NCBI RefSeq assembly: GCF_006937785.1
Contig: NZ_SJEE01000025.1
Span: 1 to 64,000 of the forward strand
Length of the DNA: 64,000 nt
Direction of reading: 5' to 3'
From: Pseudanabaena sp. UWO311
GTDB lineage: Bacteria > Cyanobacteriota > Cyanobacteriia > Pseudanabaenales > Pseudanabaenaceae
The notes below the pieces were generated by a model that was not told where the DNA came from, ran no database searches, and was given only the letters and a program-made list of their open reading frames with translations. A program made the position numbers and the translations under genes. Positions 25,477-33,842 of the stretch are shown here, one piece after another. Every line of letters begins with the position of its first letter. Positions within the stretch are counted from its first letter, which is position 1.

Positions 25477-26568
25477 ATGAATCAGCCAAAGGAGCAAAAA
25501 CTCCATTTTATCCGCTTTGATCGAGGTATTAGTCAGTATAATCATGACTACTTCGCGGCGCTTGGTTTACCAATCATTAGCGATCCTACTTATATACGCA
25601 ATGTATATTTGCGGATTGCCCGTATCTTGCATCCCGATATATATGGCTTTTCGGCAGAAGAAAAAGAAATTGCCACGCAATATTTAGCAAAGCTGGTCAA
25701 CCCTGCCTATAACGGTTTGATGCGAGATCAGGATCGCTCAGCCTATCAAGGAATATTTAAGCTCCTTGCCAAACGCTTAATGCAGAGATCTCGTAATATC
25801 CAAATTTATTCAGAAATTGCCTGTGAATTGGTGATGAATCCTAATGACGAGGTTTATGAGCGCTTGGTTACGGAAATCGCCAAAATGCAATATGAATCTC
25901 TCACCCAAATTCTGGAGCATACGGCGGATATCAGTGAGCTAAATCTGGTTTACATCCTTTATAAAGAGGGTTATCGACATGGGGCAGTCAATATGCCACC
26001 AGTACTTGCACCAATGTTGACCCGCAAAAGCACAAAACTCTCTGTAACAGTTCCACTTCCTCCACCATCCAAACCCAGTTACAACTACAATCTTCAGTAT
26101 GCAACCGATCAACAAGCTAGTAATCTGCATTCTAACTCTGATGAAACAGTAATTCAGGCTAGCAAGGGCAATGATATGCAGATGATTAACAATCGGATGA
26201 AAATCTGCGAAATCTACATATCACAGAGCAATTGGAAGGCAGCGCTCCAAGATTTACGAGAGATATTGACAATTGATAAGGATAATAGTCTATGTCTTGC
26301 TCTATTAGGTGTGGTTTACAAAAATATCAATCAACCACAAATGGCAAAAGCCAGCTTCAAGCGATCGCTTCAGATTAATCCTCAAGAAGCCATAGCTCTA
26401 ACTCATCTTCTGGAAGTAGACAGTCTCACTCCTAATCAAAGCAGTAATAAGAGTAGTAAAAGCGATCGCAAACCAAATCTTCCAACTATCAAAAAGACTA
26501 TTGCTCAACCACAAAAGAGCAGCTGGCTATCGCATTTACTAAAATGGGCTTTTGCCAAAAAATCCTAA
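25477..26568 (+). CDS. J-domain protein with C-terminal TPR
   Basis: A 363-residue cytosolic protein. A J domain spans about residues 22-90 and has the HPD motif at 52-54 (RILHPDIYGF), needed to stimulate Hsp70 ATPase. A linker rich in Pro, Ser and Asn follows (190-225). Two or more TPR helices are at 230-310 (ALLGVVYKNINQPQMAKASF), and a basic tail ends in SWLSHLLKWAFAKKS, which could contact membranes. It probably recruits DnaK to a client recognised by the TPR part. Client unknown. Confidence 0.75.
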   Translation: MNQPKEQKLHFIRFDRGISQYNHDYFAALGLPIISDPTYIRNVYLRIARILHPDIYGFSAEEKEIATQYLAKLVNPAYNGLMRDQDRSAYQGIFKLLAKRLMQRSRNIQIYSEIACELVMNPNDEVYERLVTEIAKMQYESLTQILEHTADISELNLVYILYKEGYRHGAVNMPPVLAPMLTRKSTKLSVTVPLPPPSKPSYNYNLQYATDQQASNLHSNSDETVIQASKGNDMQMINNRMKICEIYISQSNWKAALQDLREILTIDKDNSLCLALLGVVYKNINQPQMAKASFKRSLQINPQEAIALTHLLEVDSLTPNQSSNKSSKSDRKPNLPTIKKTIAQPQKSSWLSHLLKWAFAKKS

Positions 26569-26661
26569 ATAAACAAAATGGAAGGTAGTCCTTCGCGCCT
26601 CTAAGCGATCGCTTTCTCTCGCTCTATAATCAAACAATGACAACGTCGGAGAAAAATTGCA

Positions 26662-27237
26662 ATGGTAACGACGATAGAAAAGCCTAAAACCATATCTCTA
26701 GAAGAATTTCTCGCCCTTCCCGAAACCAAACCCGCCAGCGAATATGCCCGAGGAATCATCACTCAAAAAGTTATGCCCAAAGGAAAACACAGCCGTCTTC
26801 AAAGTCGTTTCTCTAGAGAAGTCGCTCTAATCGCCGAATCTCCCCATATAGCCCTTGCGCTCACCGAACTACGCTGTACCTTTGCAGGGCGATCCATCGT
26901 TGCCGATATTGCCGTTATCCGTTGGCAAAATCTCCCCCGCGACAATGACGGTGAAATTAGCAATCAATTTAACCATCCTCCTGACTGGATTATTGAAATC
27001 CTTTCTCCTGATCAATCCTCTGCTTTAGTAATCGAAAAAATTCTGTTTTGCCTCAAGGAAGGTAGCGAAATCGGTTGGCTGCTCGATCCTGCGACCAAAT
27101 CGATCATCATCTTCCAAAATGGCTCAACGCAGATTCACTTTGCCACCACCGAAACTCATCTCCCCTTACCCGTTCTGACAGGCTTAGAAACATGGCAGAT
27201 TACCGCCAGCGATATCTTTGCTTGGCTAAAAGTTTAA
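26662..27237 (+). CDS. Uma2 family putative endonuclease
   Basis: A 191-residue member of the Uma2 (DUF820) family, very abundant in cyanobacteria and built on a PD-(D/E)XK nuclease fold. The start SLEEFLALPETKPASEYARG, the ADIAVIRW strand with its Asp and PDWIIEILSPDQ with its Glu are family features. A lysine follows in VIEKILFCLK. Biological function is unknown. A 17-bp-arm palindrome lies right after the stop. Confidence 0.82.
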   Translation: MVTTIEKPKTISLEEFLALPETKPASEYARGIITQKVMPKGKHSRLQSRFSREVALIAESPHIALALTELRCTFAGRSIVADIAVIRWQNLPRDNDGEISNQFNHPPDWIIEILSPDQSSALVIEKILFCLKEGSEIGWLLDPATKSIIIFQNGSTQIHFATTETHLPLPVLTGLETWQITASDIFAWLKV

Positions 27238-27240
27238 AAT

Positions 27241-27277
27241 TAATAGAGTTGTGGCGCGAAGCGCCACAACTCTATTA
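27241..27277. repeat. 17-bp-arm palindrome after Uma2 gene
   Basis: TAATAGAGTTGTGGCGC (27241-27257) and its exact complement (27261-27277) flank GAA, giving the tip GCGCGAAGCGC. It starts 3 bp after the stop. It is one of the gene-end palindromes. Confidence 0.8.
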
Positions 27278-27336
27278 AATGCGTTTGATCGGCAGTGATT
27301 CACGGTACGATAACAGACGAAGACTGAGAGAACTGT

Positions 27337-28536
27337 ATGGTGCATCAACTGCCGACTGGCGCAAAAGACTTACTTCCCCTAGACGTTGCTCAAAAGCGTT
27401 GGATCGAGAGCCGTATTCAACAAGTTTTTCAATCATGGGGTTATCAACGCATCATTACCCCTACCGTCGAACATCTGCGATCGCTTACTGCAGGCGGAGC
27501 CGTTAACCCAGAATCTGTGATCCAGCTGCATAGCAACAGCATCGAAATTTTAGGACTACGCCCCGAATTTACCGCCTCGATCGCCCGTGCCTATGCTGCC
27601 CGATTGGGAGAAAATGTAGCAACCTGTCCACAGCGACTCTATTACAACGCCAATGTATTTCGCCGTAGAGCCAATAACACCTCAGAGGAATCCTTTCAAG
27701 CTGGCGTAGAACTATTGGGTGCATCAGGCTTGCTGGCCGATGGTGAAATCTTGATGCTTCTAGCTGAAAGCCTCGATCGCGTAGAGCTGCAAGATTGGCA
27801 GATTATTCTCGGTGATGCCAGACTGACGGGTGCATTACTAGACCTACTGCCAGAGCAATATCGAGCCAAAGTGCGGCAATGTCTTGCTAGCCTCGATCGC
27901 ATTGCCCTGACGGAGATGGACTTACCCGCCGATGTCAAAGGCTATGCGCTCGAACTGATTGATCTGCGCGGCAAGCCCAAAGATGTGCTGAGTCGCTTAG
28001 CTAATAGTGCATGGACATCAGGACTGACTGGCGAAATTAATTACCTCAAATCCTTAATCGATCTCTGGGACAGTACAGGAATAACTTCAGGCGATCGCTT
28101 GATTCTCGATCTCAGCTTGATGCAAACCTTCGACTATTACACAGGCATCGTGTTTGAGGTTGCCTGTAATAATTATGTTGTCGCTCAAGGCGGACGCTAC
28201 GATCACCTGCTTAGTGTCTACCACCCTCAAAATGTCAGCTACCCTAGTATTGGCTTTTGCCTCAACCTTGAAGATTTACAGCAAGCTTTACAATCACGCT
28301 TGCCACAAACTCTTGGCACTTCTAACTGCCTAGTGGTCTCCAAGGCTGCCGATGCAATGCAAGCCGCTTTTGCCCATGCTGCTTTGTTACGTCAAGATCC
28401 AGATGTTGAAGCAATCGAGCTAGAGCTAGAATTTCGAGGTGAGGATGCTGTCCGCGAACATGCGCGATCGCGTGGTATTCCCAAAATTGTATGGGTCAGT
28501 AGTGACGGTGCGATCAGCTCAGAAACAATAATCTAA
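27337..28536 (+). CDS. hisZ: ATP phosphoribosyltransferase regulatory subunit HisZ
   Basis: A 399-residue class II tRNA-synthetase-like protein that acts as the regulatory partner of short-form HisG in the first step of histidine synthesis. MVHQLPTGAKDLLPLDVAQK at the start, LRPEFTASIAR as the histidine-site segment, and TFDYYTGIVFEVACNNYVV with QGGRYDHLLS are the HisZ-type motifs. The C-terminal anticodon-binding domain of HisS is replaced by a shorter tail. The ATG at 27337 follows CTGAGAGA. HisG itself is not in the window. Confidence 0.88.
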   Translation: MVHQLPTGAKDLLPLDVAQKRWIESRIQQVFQSWGYQRIITPTVEHLRSLTAGGAVNPESVIQLHSNSIEILGLRPEFTASIARAYAARLGENVATCPQRLYYNANVFRRRANNTSEESFQAGVELLGASGLLADGEILMLLAESLDRVELQDWQIILGDARLTGALLDLLPEQYRAKVRQCLASLDRIALTEMDLPADVKGYALELIDLRGKPKDVLSRLANSAWTSGLTGEINYLKSLIDLWDSTGITSGDRLILDLSLMQTFDYYTGIVFEVACNNYVVAQGGRYDHLLSVYHPQNVSYPSIGFCLNLEDLQQALQSRLPQTLGTSNCLVVSKAADAMQAAFAHAALLRQDPDVEAIELELEFRGEDAVREHARSRGIPKIVWVSSDGAISSETII

Positions 28537-28571
28537 AAAAAGATGGAGCGTAAAGCACTCCATCTTTTTTT
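28535..28571. terminator. Intrinsic terminator after hisZ
   Basis: AAAAAAGATGGAG pairs with CTCCATCTTTTTT around a short loop, followed by a T run. It begins at the hisZ stop and is symmetric enough to work in both directions. Confidence 0.8.
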
Positions 28572-28828
28572 GCTACAAAAATTTCTATTAAATCTGGAGA
28601 ACTTAGGGTAATCTATTCAACCAATCACTAATTTTGGTTAGATTGAGATTTGATAAATATTACTAACTCATTTAGCTACTGAAAAATCCCAAATATATTG
28701 TTTAAAAATGTTGCAAAGCAAATTTCAACAAATATACTGGTTTTCTCTAAAACGCGAAGCGTGGTATGTAAATTTATAAAATCGCTAGCCTATTTTGTAA
28801 GTGATTTGATAGTGATAGGTATGATCGA

Positions 28829-29272
28829 ATGAGATTTCCAGAGACCGCAAAATCAACTACAAGTTTAGCTTTCAGCCTAGGAATAATAGGGGCAATTGCG
28901 GCGATGGGCTGGTACTACGTCATTGTGCCCTATAGGAAGAGTCCACAAAGACCTGTTTTTTCTAATGATCTCAAAGCTGCGCCTGTGCCAAAATTGCCGA
29001 TCGCTGAGATAAAAGTGCAACCAATTCCCCAGCCCACGGTCAAAGCTAAGCCAAAACCCACTGACGCAAAGTATCAAGGTAAAGTCAATGCCAGCATTGG
29101 TCTAGTGTTTCGCGCCGATCCAAATCAGGCTGCTCGCAATGTTGGTGGTGCAGACTTTAATACCAAAGTTGCTGTAATTAAAGAAACTCCCGATCGCGAA
29201 TGGGTCTTTGTTAGAAATGAAAACACTAAAGAAGAAGGCTGGGTAAGGACTGGCAACATTACCAAAGAGTGA
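28829..29272 (+). CDS. Membrane-anchored SH3-like protein
   Basis: A 147-residue protein with one N-terminal membrane helix (about residues 11-33) and a Pro/Lys-rich linker. A C-terminal bacterial SH3-like domain follows (about 80-147), visible as GKVNASIGLVFRADPNQAAR and the ending EEGWVRTGNI. Such domains bind peptidoglycan or proteins. The anchor suggests periplasmic display. A role in cell-envelope work is inferred. Confidence 0.7.
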   Translation: MRFPETAKSTTSLAFSLGIIGAIAAMGWYYVIVPYRKSPQRPVFSNDLKAAPVPKLPIAEIKVQPIPQPTVKAKPKPTDAKYQGKVNASIGLVFRADPNQAARNVGGADFNTKVAVIKETPDREWVFVRNENTKEEGWVRTGNITKE

Positions 29273-29366
29273 GCAAAAATTAAAAATATAGTCGATCTCG
29301 TTGCTTCTGATAAACTCTTAAAGATTGCTCTAAGTAAGACCGACACTCCTTAAGAGTTCATAAGTA

Positions 29367-30320
29367 ATGCCGCATCAGCACAAACACCCCTACCCTCATC
29401 AGCATCACGGACACTCCCATGATGGACAGCATCATCCAGACTATAATCGCGCATTCATTGTCGGATTATCGCTAAATGGAGGATTCGTAATTGCTGAATT
29501 TGTCTTTGGTCTATTGGCGCACTCAGTATCACTGATTGCTGATGCAGGACATAATCTGAGTGATGTTTTAGGGTTAATCATTTCATGGGTAGCTATTTTT
29601 TTATCTCGCCGTCAACCCTCCAGCCGCTATACCTATGGGTGGCGCAAGTCATCAATTTTAGCCACTTTCCTAAATGCGATCTTTTTGTTGGTTGTAACGG
29701 GTGGCATTATCTGGGAAGCCATTCAGCGATTACTGCAACCCGATAGTATGGTTGAAGGCGGAGTGATTATTATTGTTGCAGCGATCGGCATTGCGATTAA
29801 TACGGGGACTGCCTTGATGTTTTTATCGGGTCGTAAGGGTGATATGAATATCCGTGCTGTTTTTCTGCACATGGCAGCAGATGCATTGGTCTCTTTAGGC
29901 GTGGTTTTATCTGGGATTGCGATTGTTTTTACCAAATGGTTTTGGCTTGACCCTGCATTCAGTCTGGTGATTAGCGCTTTAATTATTTTTAGTACTTGGG
30001 ATTTGTTGAAGGATTCATTTAATTTGGCGATCGATGGTGTTCCCAACGATATTGATGAGCTTGCTGTACGTACTTATTTAGCTGAATGTCAAGGTGTAAT
30101 TCAAGTTCATGATTTACATATTTGGAATATGAGTACCGTGGACACTGCGTTAACGGCTCATTTAGTTATGCCTGCGGGACATCCTCACGATGAATTTTTA
30201 GCTAAAATTAGTCAAGATTTGAAAAATATTTTTGATATCGACCATACAACTTTGCAAATTGAAAGCGGCGATCCCAATCACCCTTGTGGTTTAGCAACTA
30301 CCTGCGAAAAGGAAAGTTAA
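29367..30320 (+). CDS. CDF family zinc/cadmium/cobalt exporter (CzcD-like)
   Basis: A 317-residue cation diffusion facilitator. It begins with a histidine-rich stretch (HQHKHPYPHQHHGHSHDG). Six membrane helices carry the transport-site pairs in SLIADAGHNLSDVLGL and MAADALVSLG. The cytosolic C-terminal domain (VHDLHIWNMSTVDTALTAHL) is of the CzcD/ZitB type. It exports divalent metals by proton antiport as a dimer. The remnant of a second transporter follows directly. Metal choice is not decided by sequence; the His-rich end suggests zinc. Confidence 0.88.
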   Translation: MPHQHKHPYPHQHHGHSHDGQHHPDYNRAFIVGLSLNGGFVIAEFVFGLLAHSVSLIADAGHNLSDVLGLIISWVAIFLSRRQPSSRYTYGWRKSSILATFLNAIFLLVVTGGIIWEAIQRLLQPDSMVEGGVIIIVAAIGIAINTGTALMFLSGRKGDMNIRAVFLHMAADALVSLGVVLSGIAIVFTKWFWLDPAFSLVISALIIFSTWDLLKDSFNLAIDGVPNDIDELAVRTYLAECQGVIQVHDLHIWNMSTVDTALTAHLVMPAGHPHDEFLAKISQDLKNIFDIDHTTLQIESGDPNHPCGLATTCEKES

Positions 30321-30623
30321 ATGTCAGAAATCGTATTGGATGATGGGCATTGCTTTTTTAGCCTTGATTGTGAATAGTTATTTAAGTTCTTGAATTCCTG
30401 ATGTAATTTCTGGTTTTGGGATAGCAATTCTCTTGATTTGGGAAGGAATTACTATTATTCGAGATGCCTGAATAGCTTCATAAAACAATATATAGATGAT
30501 GCTTTGTACTACCTAATATTGTTAACCAATACTTTGTCACTGCATAATAGATATCTAATAGAGATAACGCTGCTAGCTAATTGCGTTATCTAAATTTGGA
30601 CAGAGCAATTAATTGGGTTAGCA
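30321..30623. other. Spacer upstream of obgE
   Basis: Apart from the transporter remnant at 30333-30473, this 300-bp gap is AT-rich with no gene. It should hold the obgE promoter. Confidence 0.4.
30333..30473 (+). pseudogene. Remnant of a small CDF-type transporter
   Basis: The frame starting around 30333 reads KSYWMMGIAFLALIVNSYLS, then a stop where a Trp codon is expected (TGA), then IPDVISGFGIAILLIWEGIT and IIRDA before another stop. The second part closely follows the helix pattern of cation diffusion facilitators of the short kind (SWIPD..IG..IA...). The 5' part is missing. It lies about 12 bp after the intact CDF gene. I infer a decayed tandem relative. Confidence 0.5.
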
Positions 30624-31619
30624 ATGCATTTTATTGATCGAGTTACGATACATGTGAAATCTGGAGATGGCGGCGATGGGCTAGTTGCATTTCGCCGCGA
30701 AAAATACGTGCCTGCGGGTGGGCCTGCGGGTGGCAATGGCGGTAATGGTGGTTCTGTTATTTTGCAAGCAACAACTGATCTCCAAACCCTGCTGGATTTT
30801 CGCTTTGAGAATATTTTTAAAGCTGAGAATGGTGAGCGTGGCGGGCCCAGCAATATGACGGGCAAAAAAGGTAGCGATCGCGTAATTAAAGTCCCGATCG
30901 GTACGGTGGTGATGAATGAAGAAACAGGCGAAGTTTTGGGTGATCTGACTGAGGTTGACCAAACTTTGTTTGTGGCGAAAGGCGGTAAAGGCGGCTTAGG
31001 CAACAAATATTTCTTGAGCAATCAAAATCGTGCCCCTGACTATGCCTTACCAGGATTACCAGGCGAAGAACTTAATCTGTATTTAGAACTAAAGCTAATT
31101 GCTGAAGTCGGGATTATTGGTTTACCCAATGCTGGCAAATCAACATTGATCTCTGTCGTATCTGCCGCTCGTCCAAAGATTGCCGATTATCCTTTTACTA
31201 CGCTCGTTCCAAATTTAGGTGTAGTTTCTAAACCGTCAGGCGATGGCATTGTTTTTGCAGATATTCCTGGATTAATCGAAGGCGCATCCGAAGGCATTGG
31301 TTTAGGGCATGACTTTTTGCGTCATGTGGAACGGACTAAGCTCTTAATTCATCTAATCGATGTCACTCAAGATGATCCCCTAGCGGCGTATCACACTATT
31401 CAAGAAGAGTTGGTCGCCTATGGGCATGGCTTGGCTGATAAGCCTCAAATTCTAGCTTTGAATAAGATTGATGCGATGTTGCCTGAGGATGTCGAAGAAA
31501 TTGCCGCCCAGTTTGATATTCCGATTCTCTCTATTTCTGCTGCTTCCAAGAAAGGACTAGATAAGCTCTTGCAATCAGTCTGGAAAACATTAGAAAAGTT
31601 TGATCGGCAAAATCCCTAA
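30624..31619 (+). CDS. obgE: GTPase Obg
   Basis: A 331-residue ribosome-associated GTPase for 50S assembly and stress control. The glycine-rich Obg fold is N-terminal (GDGGDGLVAFRREKYVPAGG, GGNGGNGG, KGGKGGLGNKYF), followed by the G domain with GLPNAGKST, DIPGLIEGAS and the NKID box. The C-terminal OCT domain of some bacteria is absent, as usual in cyanobacteria. The start at 30624 has a weak ribosome binding site (GGGTTAGC). A strong terminator follows. Confidence 0.93.
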   Translation: MHFIDRVTIHVKSGDGGDGLVAFRREKYVPAGGPAGGNGGNGGSVILQATTDLQTLLDFRFENIFKAENGERGGPSNMTGKKGSDRVIKVPIGTVVMNEETGEVLGDLTEVDQTLFVAKGGKGGLGNKYFLSNQNRAPDYALPGLPGEELNLYLELKLIAEVGIIGLPNAGKSTLISVVSAARPKIADYPFTTLVPNLGVVSKPSGDGIVFADIPGLIEGASEGIGLGHDFLRHVERTKLLIHLIDVTQDDPLAAYHTIQEELVAYGHGLADKPQILALNKIDAMLPEDVEEIAAQFDIPILSISAASKKGLDKLLQSVWKTLEKFDRQNP

Positions 31620-31648
31620 AAAAAAGCAGTGCTTAGCACTGCTTTTTT
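31620..31648. terminator. Intrinsic terminator shared by obgE and the DUF4359 gene
   Basis: AAAAAAGCAGTGC (31620-31632) pairs exactly with its complement at 31636-31648 around TTA, with A and T runs on both sides. It sits between convergent genes and can act in both directions. Confidence 0.85.
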
Positions 31649-31973
31649 ATTTGAACATAAAGAAATTGCCAAAGGCAGCGATCGTGGTTATTTTTCTATT
31701 TGGCATTTCAGTTTCATAAAGACTTAAAACTACAAAATTTTGCTGCTTAGTAGAATTTTCTACCAATGTCTTGATCACACCTTTGCCTTGAGAAATCAAA
31801 AATTTGCATGATTGCTGAGCGGCTACTGGAAGATCGGCAGTACAAATTGAGGTTTTGCCTGTTTCAGAAAATTGTTCAGTTGCATACTCGATGTAACGTT
31901 CTTTACTAGGATTGCTGACAGCCATTACGCCAATGACCACAACAGCACCGATTAGGATTGCTTGTAATTTCAT
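31647..31973 (-). CDS. DUF4359 domain-containing protein
   Basis: A small cyanobacterial exported or anchored protein, 108 residues from the ATG at 31973 (an upstream ATG at 31988 adds five residues). One N-terminal hydrophobic segment (QAILIGAVVVIGVMAV) is followed by the family pattern NPSKERYIEYATEQF, a cysteine pair (TSICTADLP, QSCKFL) that could form a disulfide, and NSTKQQNFVVLSLYETEM. Function unknown. A short inverted repeat (31984-32007) overlaps its leader. Confidence 0.72.
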   Translation of the reverse strand: MKLQAILIGAVVVIGVMAVSNPSKERYIEYATEQFSETGKTSICTADLPVAAQQSCKFLISQGKGVIKTLVENSTKQQNFVVLSLYETEMPNRKITTIAAFGNFFMFK

Positions 31974-32076
31974 AATTGAAATAAACAAGGTGCTTAAGTA
32001 CCTTGTTCCTTAAATTTCTAGGTCTCTTTACTTTACTGACTAATTGCCACAAAAATTAGGCTGGGCATTGCAAATC

Positions 32077-32925
32077 CTACTTTTTGATAGTTGCGATCGC
32101 ATCTTGGCTAATTTGACAAATTTCATTATGACAATGACCATTACTTGCCACAATCGTTCCCCACTGACGCAATTCCAAATTGTTGTATGACAGTAAAGAA
32201 AGATCAGAGTGAGTAAGCTGACCACCTGCCTCAGTCAAGATGATTTCAGGAGCGCAATAGTCCCAATCCTTGGGCGCAGATTTTCCTGATACCGAGATAT
32301 AGACATCAGCATTGCCCGATGCGATCGCTGCAAACTTACCGCCAATACTACCAACCGCAATTTCGGCAGCCTTGGGCAATTGATGGAGAATACTTTCGAG
32401 TTGATAATTGCGATGACTACGACTAGCCACTACCACCATTTGATCGAGTTCAACTTTGTTAGAGACTTGAATGCGTTGCTGCAAGCCATCTCTAGTCTCA
32501 ATATATGCACCTTTGCCTAACATCCCCTGAAAAAGCCGATCTTGAGCAGGTGTGGCAACTAGCCCTAGTACAGGACGTTGGCGATAGGTCAAGCCAATGT
32601 GAACCGCAAACTCATTAGTCCGCCGAATAAAGTCACTCGTGCCATCCATCGGATCGATGATCCAGACCCATTCATGTCCAAGGCGATCGATATTGTCTTC
32701 AGTTTCTTCACTGAGATAGGCAAAGTCTTCAGTTCCAAATACTTGCTTTAACTGGCTCAAGATAAAATCATTAGCGGCTAAATCTGCGGAAGTAACATTG
32801 CCTTCTTCGCCACCCTTAAACCTGATTTCTAAGTCTTGAGGCTCTTGATAGTACTTCATCAGAATATCTCCCGCACCCCAAGCGATCGGGCGAGCAAGCG
32901 ACATAATTTCGTTTAAATTCAGCAT
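32077..32925 (-). CDS. 3'(2'),5'-bisphosphate nucleotidase / inositol-phosphatase family
   Basis: A 282-residue lithium-sensitive phosphatase of the inositol monophosphatase superfamily. Metal ligands are in YLSEETED and WIIDPMDGTSDF, with the last in KDWDYCAPEIILTEAGG. The VTSADLAAND segment suits the CysQ branch, which removes PAP from sulfate assimilation. CysQ is the likeliest job but other IMPase roles are possible. No sulfate genes are adjacent. Confidence 0.8.
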   Translation of the reverse strand: MLNLNEIMSLARPIAWGAGDILMKYYQEPQDLEIRFKGGEEGNVTSADLAANDFILSQLKQVFGTEDFAYLSEETEDNIDRLGHEWVWIIDPMDGTSDFIRRTNEFAVHIGLTYRQRPVLGLVATPAQDRLFQGMLGKGAYIETRDGLQQRIQVSNKVELDQMVVVASRSHRNYQLESILHQLPKAAEIAVGSIGGKFAAIASGNADVYISVSGKSAPKDWDYCAPEIILTEAGGQLTHSDLSLLSYNNLELRQWGTIVASNGHCHNEICQISQDAIATIKK

Positions 32926-33036
32926 CTTGAATTTTGGTGAAGCTAATGATTTGTACTATACCCTAACCAAAAGCCAAAAAGAAGCAAGTAGACTACGCCC
33001 ACCTGCTTCTTTATTGTAGCGATCACTGACAAAATA

Positions 33037-33091
33037 AAAACCCAATAGGAGAATGGCGGCGCTTCGCGCCGCCATTCTCCTATTGGGTTTT
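33037..33091. terminator. 26-bp-arm perfect palindrome after smtA
   Basis: Arms 33037-33062 and 33066-33091 are exact complements around TTC, with outer AAAACCCAATAGGAG and inner GGCGGCGC. It lies between smtA (30 bp away) and the cysQ-like gene, both on the minus strand, so it most likely ends the smtA transcript. The TTTT end on the minus strand supports this. Confidence 0.8.
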
Positions 33092-33121
33092 ATGTACTAA
33101 TACACTTGGCGACAGCTATAG

Positions 33122-33289
33122 TTAGCCACAACCACAACCAGATTTTTTACAGCCTGTAGAGCCTTCAGGATGTCCATCGGCACAAGCTCTGCTGCAATAA
33201 GGCTTATCATTTGCCATGATTGCTGTGTCTAGGGAGACCATACAACTACATTTTGGGCAAGCACATTTGGTTTCTGTGAGAGTTGTCAT
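33122..33289 (-). CDS. smtA: Bacterial metallothionein SmtA
   Basis: A 55-residue metallothionein that binds zinc and cadmium in the cytosol. Nine cysteines are placed as in SmtA: CACPKCSC, YCSRAC, GC and CGC at the end, with His in GHPEG. The start at 33289 (MTTLTETK) is preferred over the upstream TTG/ATG extension, which crosses the operator. It is divergent from smtB with the operator between. The pair is the classical zinc-response unit of cyanobacteria. Confidence 0.92.
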   Translation of the reverse strand: MTTLTETKCACPKCSCMVSLDTAIMANDKPYCSRACADGHPEGSTGCKKSGCGCG

Positions 33290-33321
33290 ATATTTAATCC
33301 TAATACAATTGAGATTAGTAT

Positions 33322-33341
33322 ATATGAATATACGTTCATAT
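33322..33341. promoter_or_regulatory. SmtB operator
   Basis: ATATGAA (33322-33328), six bases, TTCATAT (33335-33341): a perfect 7-6-7 inverted repeat between smtA and smtB. It matches the ArsR/SmtB operator type (TGAA-N6-TTCA). Its place, 33 bp from the smtA start and 48 bp from the smtB start, allows SmtB to shut off both promoters until zinc binds. Confidence 0.8.
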
Positions 33342-33388
33342 GTCAAACACTATGTGGAAAAGCGATCGCTTTTTTGTAAAATGTAACA

Positions 33389-33766
33389 ATGCTAAATTCC
33401 TCTTCGGTTTCTCTTGACAACTTGCCGACTTGCGATCTCCATGAGATCGAGCCAACCACGTTACAAGATTTGATTCATGCGATTTTGCCAACTGAGAAAG
33501 CGCAGAATATGGCGGAATTTTTCGGAATGTTGAGCGATCCAAATCGTCTGCGGATTCTTTCAGTTTTATCAAAGCAGGAACTATGCGTTCACGATCTTGC
33601 AGCAGTAGTGGGCATGAGTGAATCGGCGGTATCCCATCAATTACGAGTTTTACGCACCATGCGTCTAGTTAGTTATCGCAAAAGCCAGCGCAAAGTCTAT
33701 TACCAACTCCTCGATCACCATGTTTTAGAGCTTTATCGCTCTGTCTCTGAGCATTTGGATGAATAA
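33389..33766 (+). CDS. smtB: Zinc-responsive repressor SmtB (ArsR family)
   Basis: A 125-residue winged-helix repressor. The recognition helix region is [18 protein letters not shown]. The alpha-5 zinc site is complete: Asp109, His111, His122 and Glu125 in [17 protein letters not shown]. The alpha-3N site is also present: Cys15, His18, Cys66 and Asp69. Zinc binding releases it from DNA and derepresses smtA. It is divergent from smtA and should regulate itself through the shared operator. Confidence 0.92.
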   Translation: MLNSSSVSLDNLPTCDLHEIEPTTLQDLIHAILPTEKAQNMAEFFGMLSDPNRLRILSVLSKQELCVHDLAAVVGMSESAVSHQLRVLRTMRLVSYRKSQRKVYYQLLDHHVLELYRSVSEHLDE

Positions 33767-33842
33767 CTTTTTGTCAGGTTGTGAAGTCGCCATGCTAACC
33801 TTGTAGCAAATTTTTCATCCTGCCAAATTCTGCAAACAGACA

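Noticed and set aside
27279-27506. 75-residue open frame before and into hisZ
   Set aside because: It is out of frame with hisZ, which has strong family motifs from its own start.
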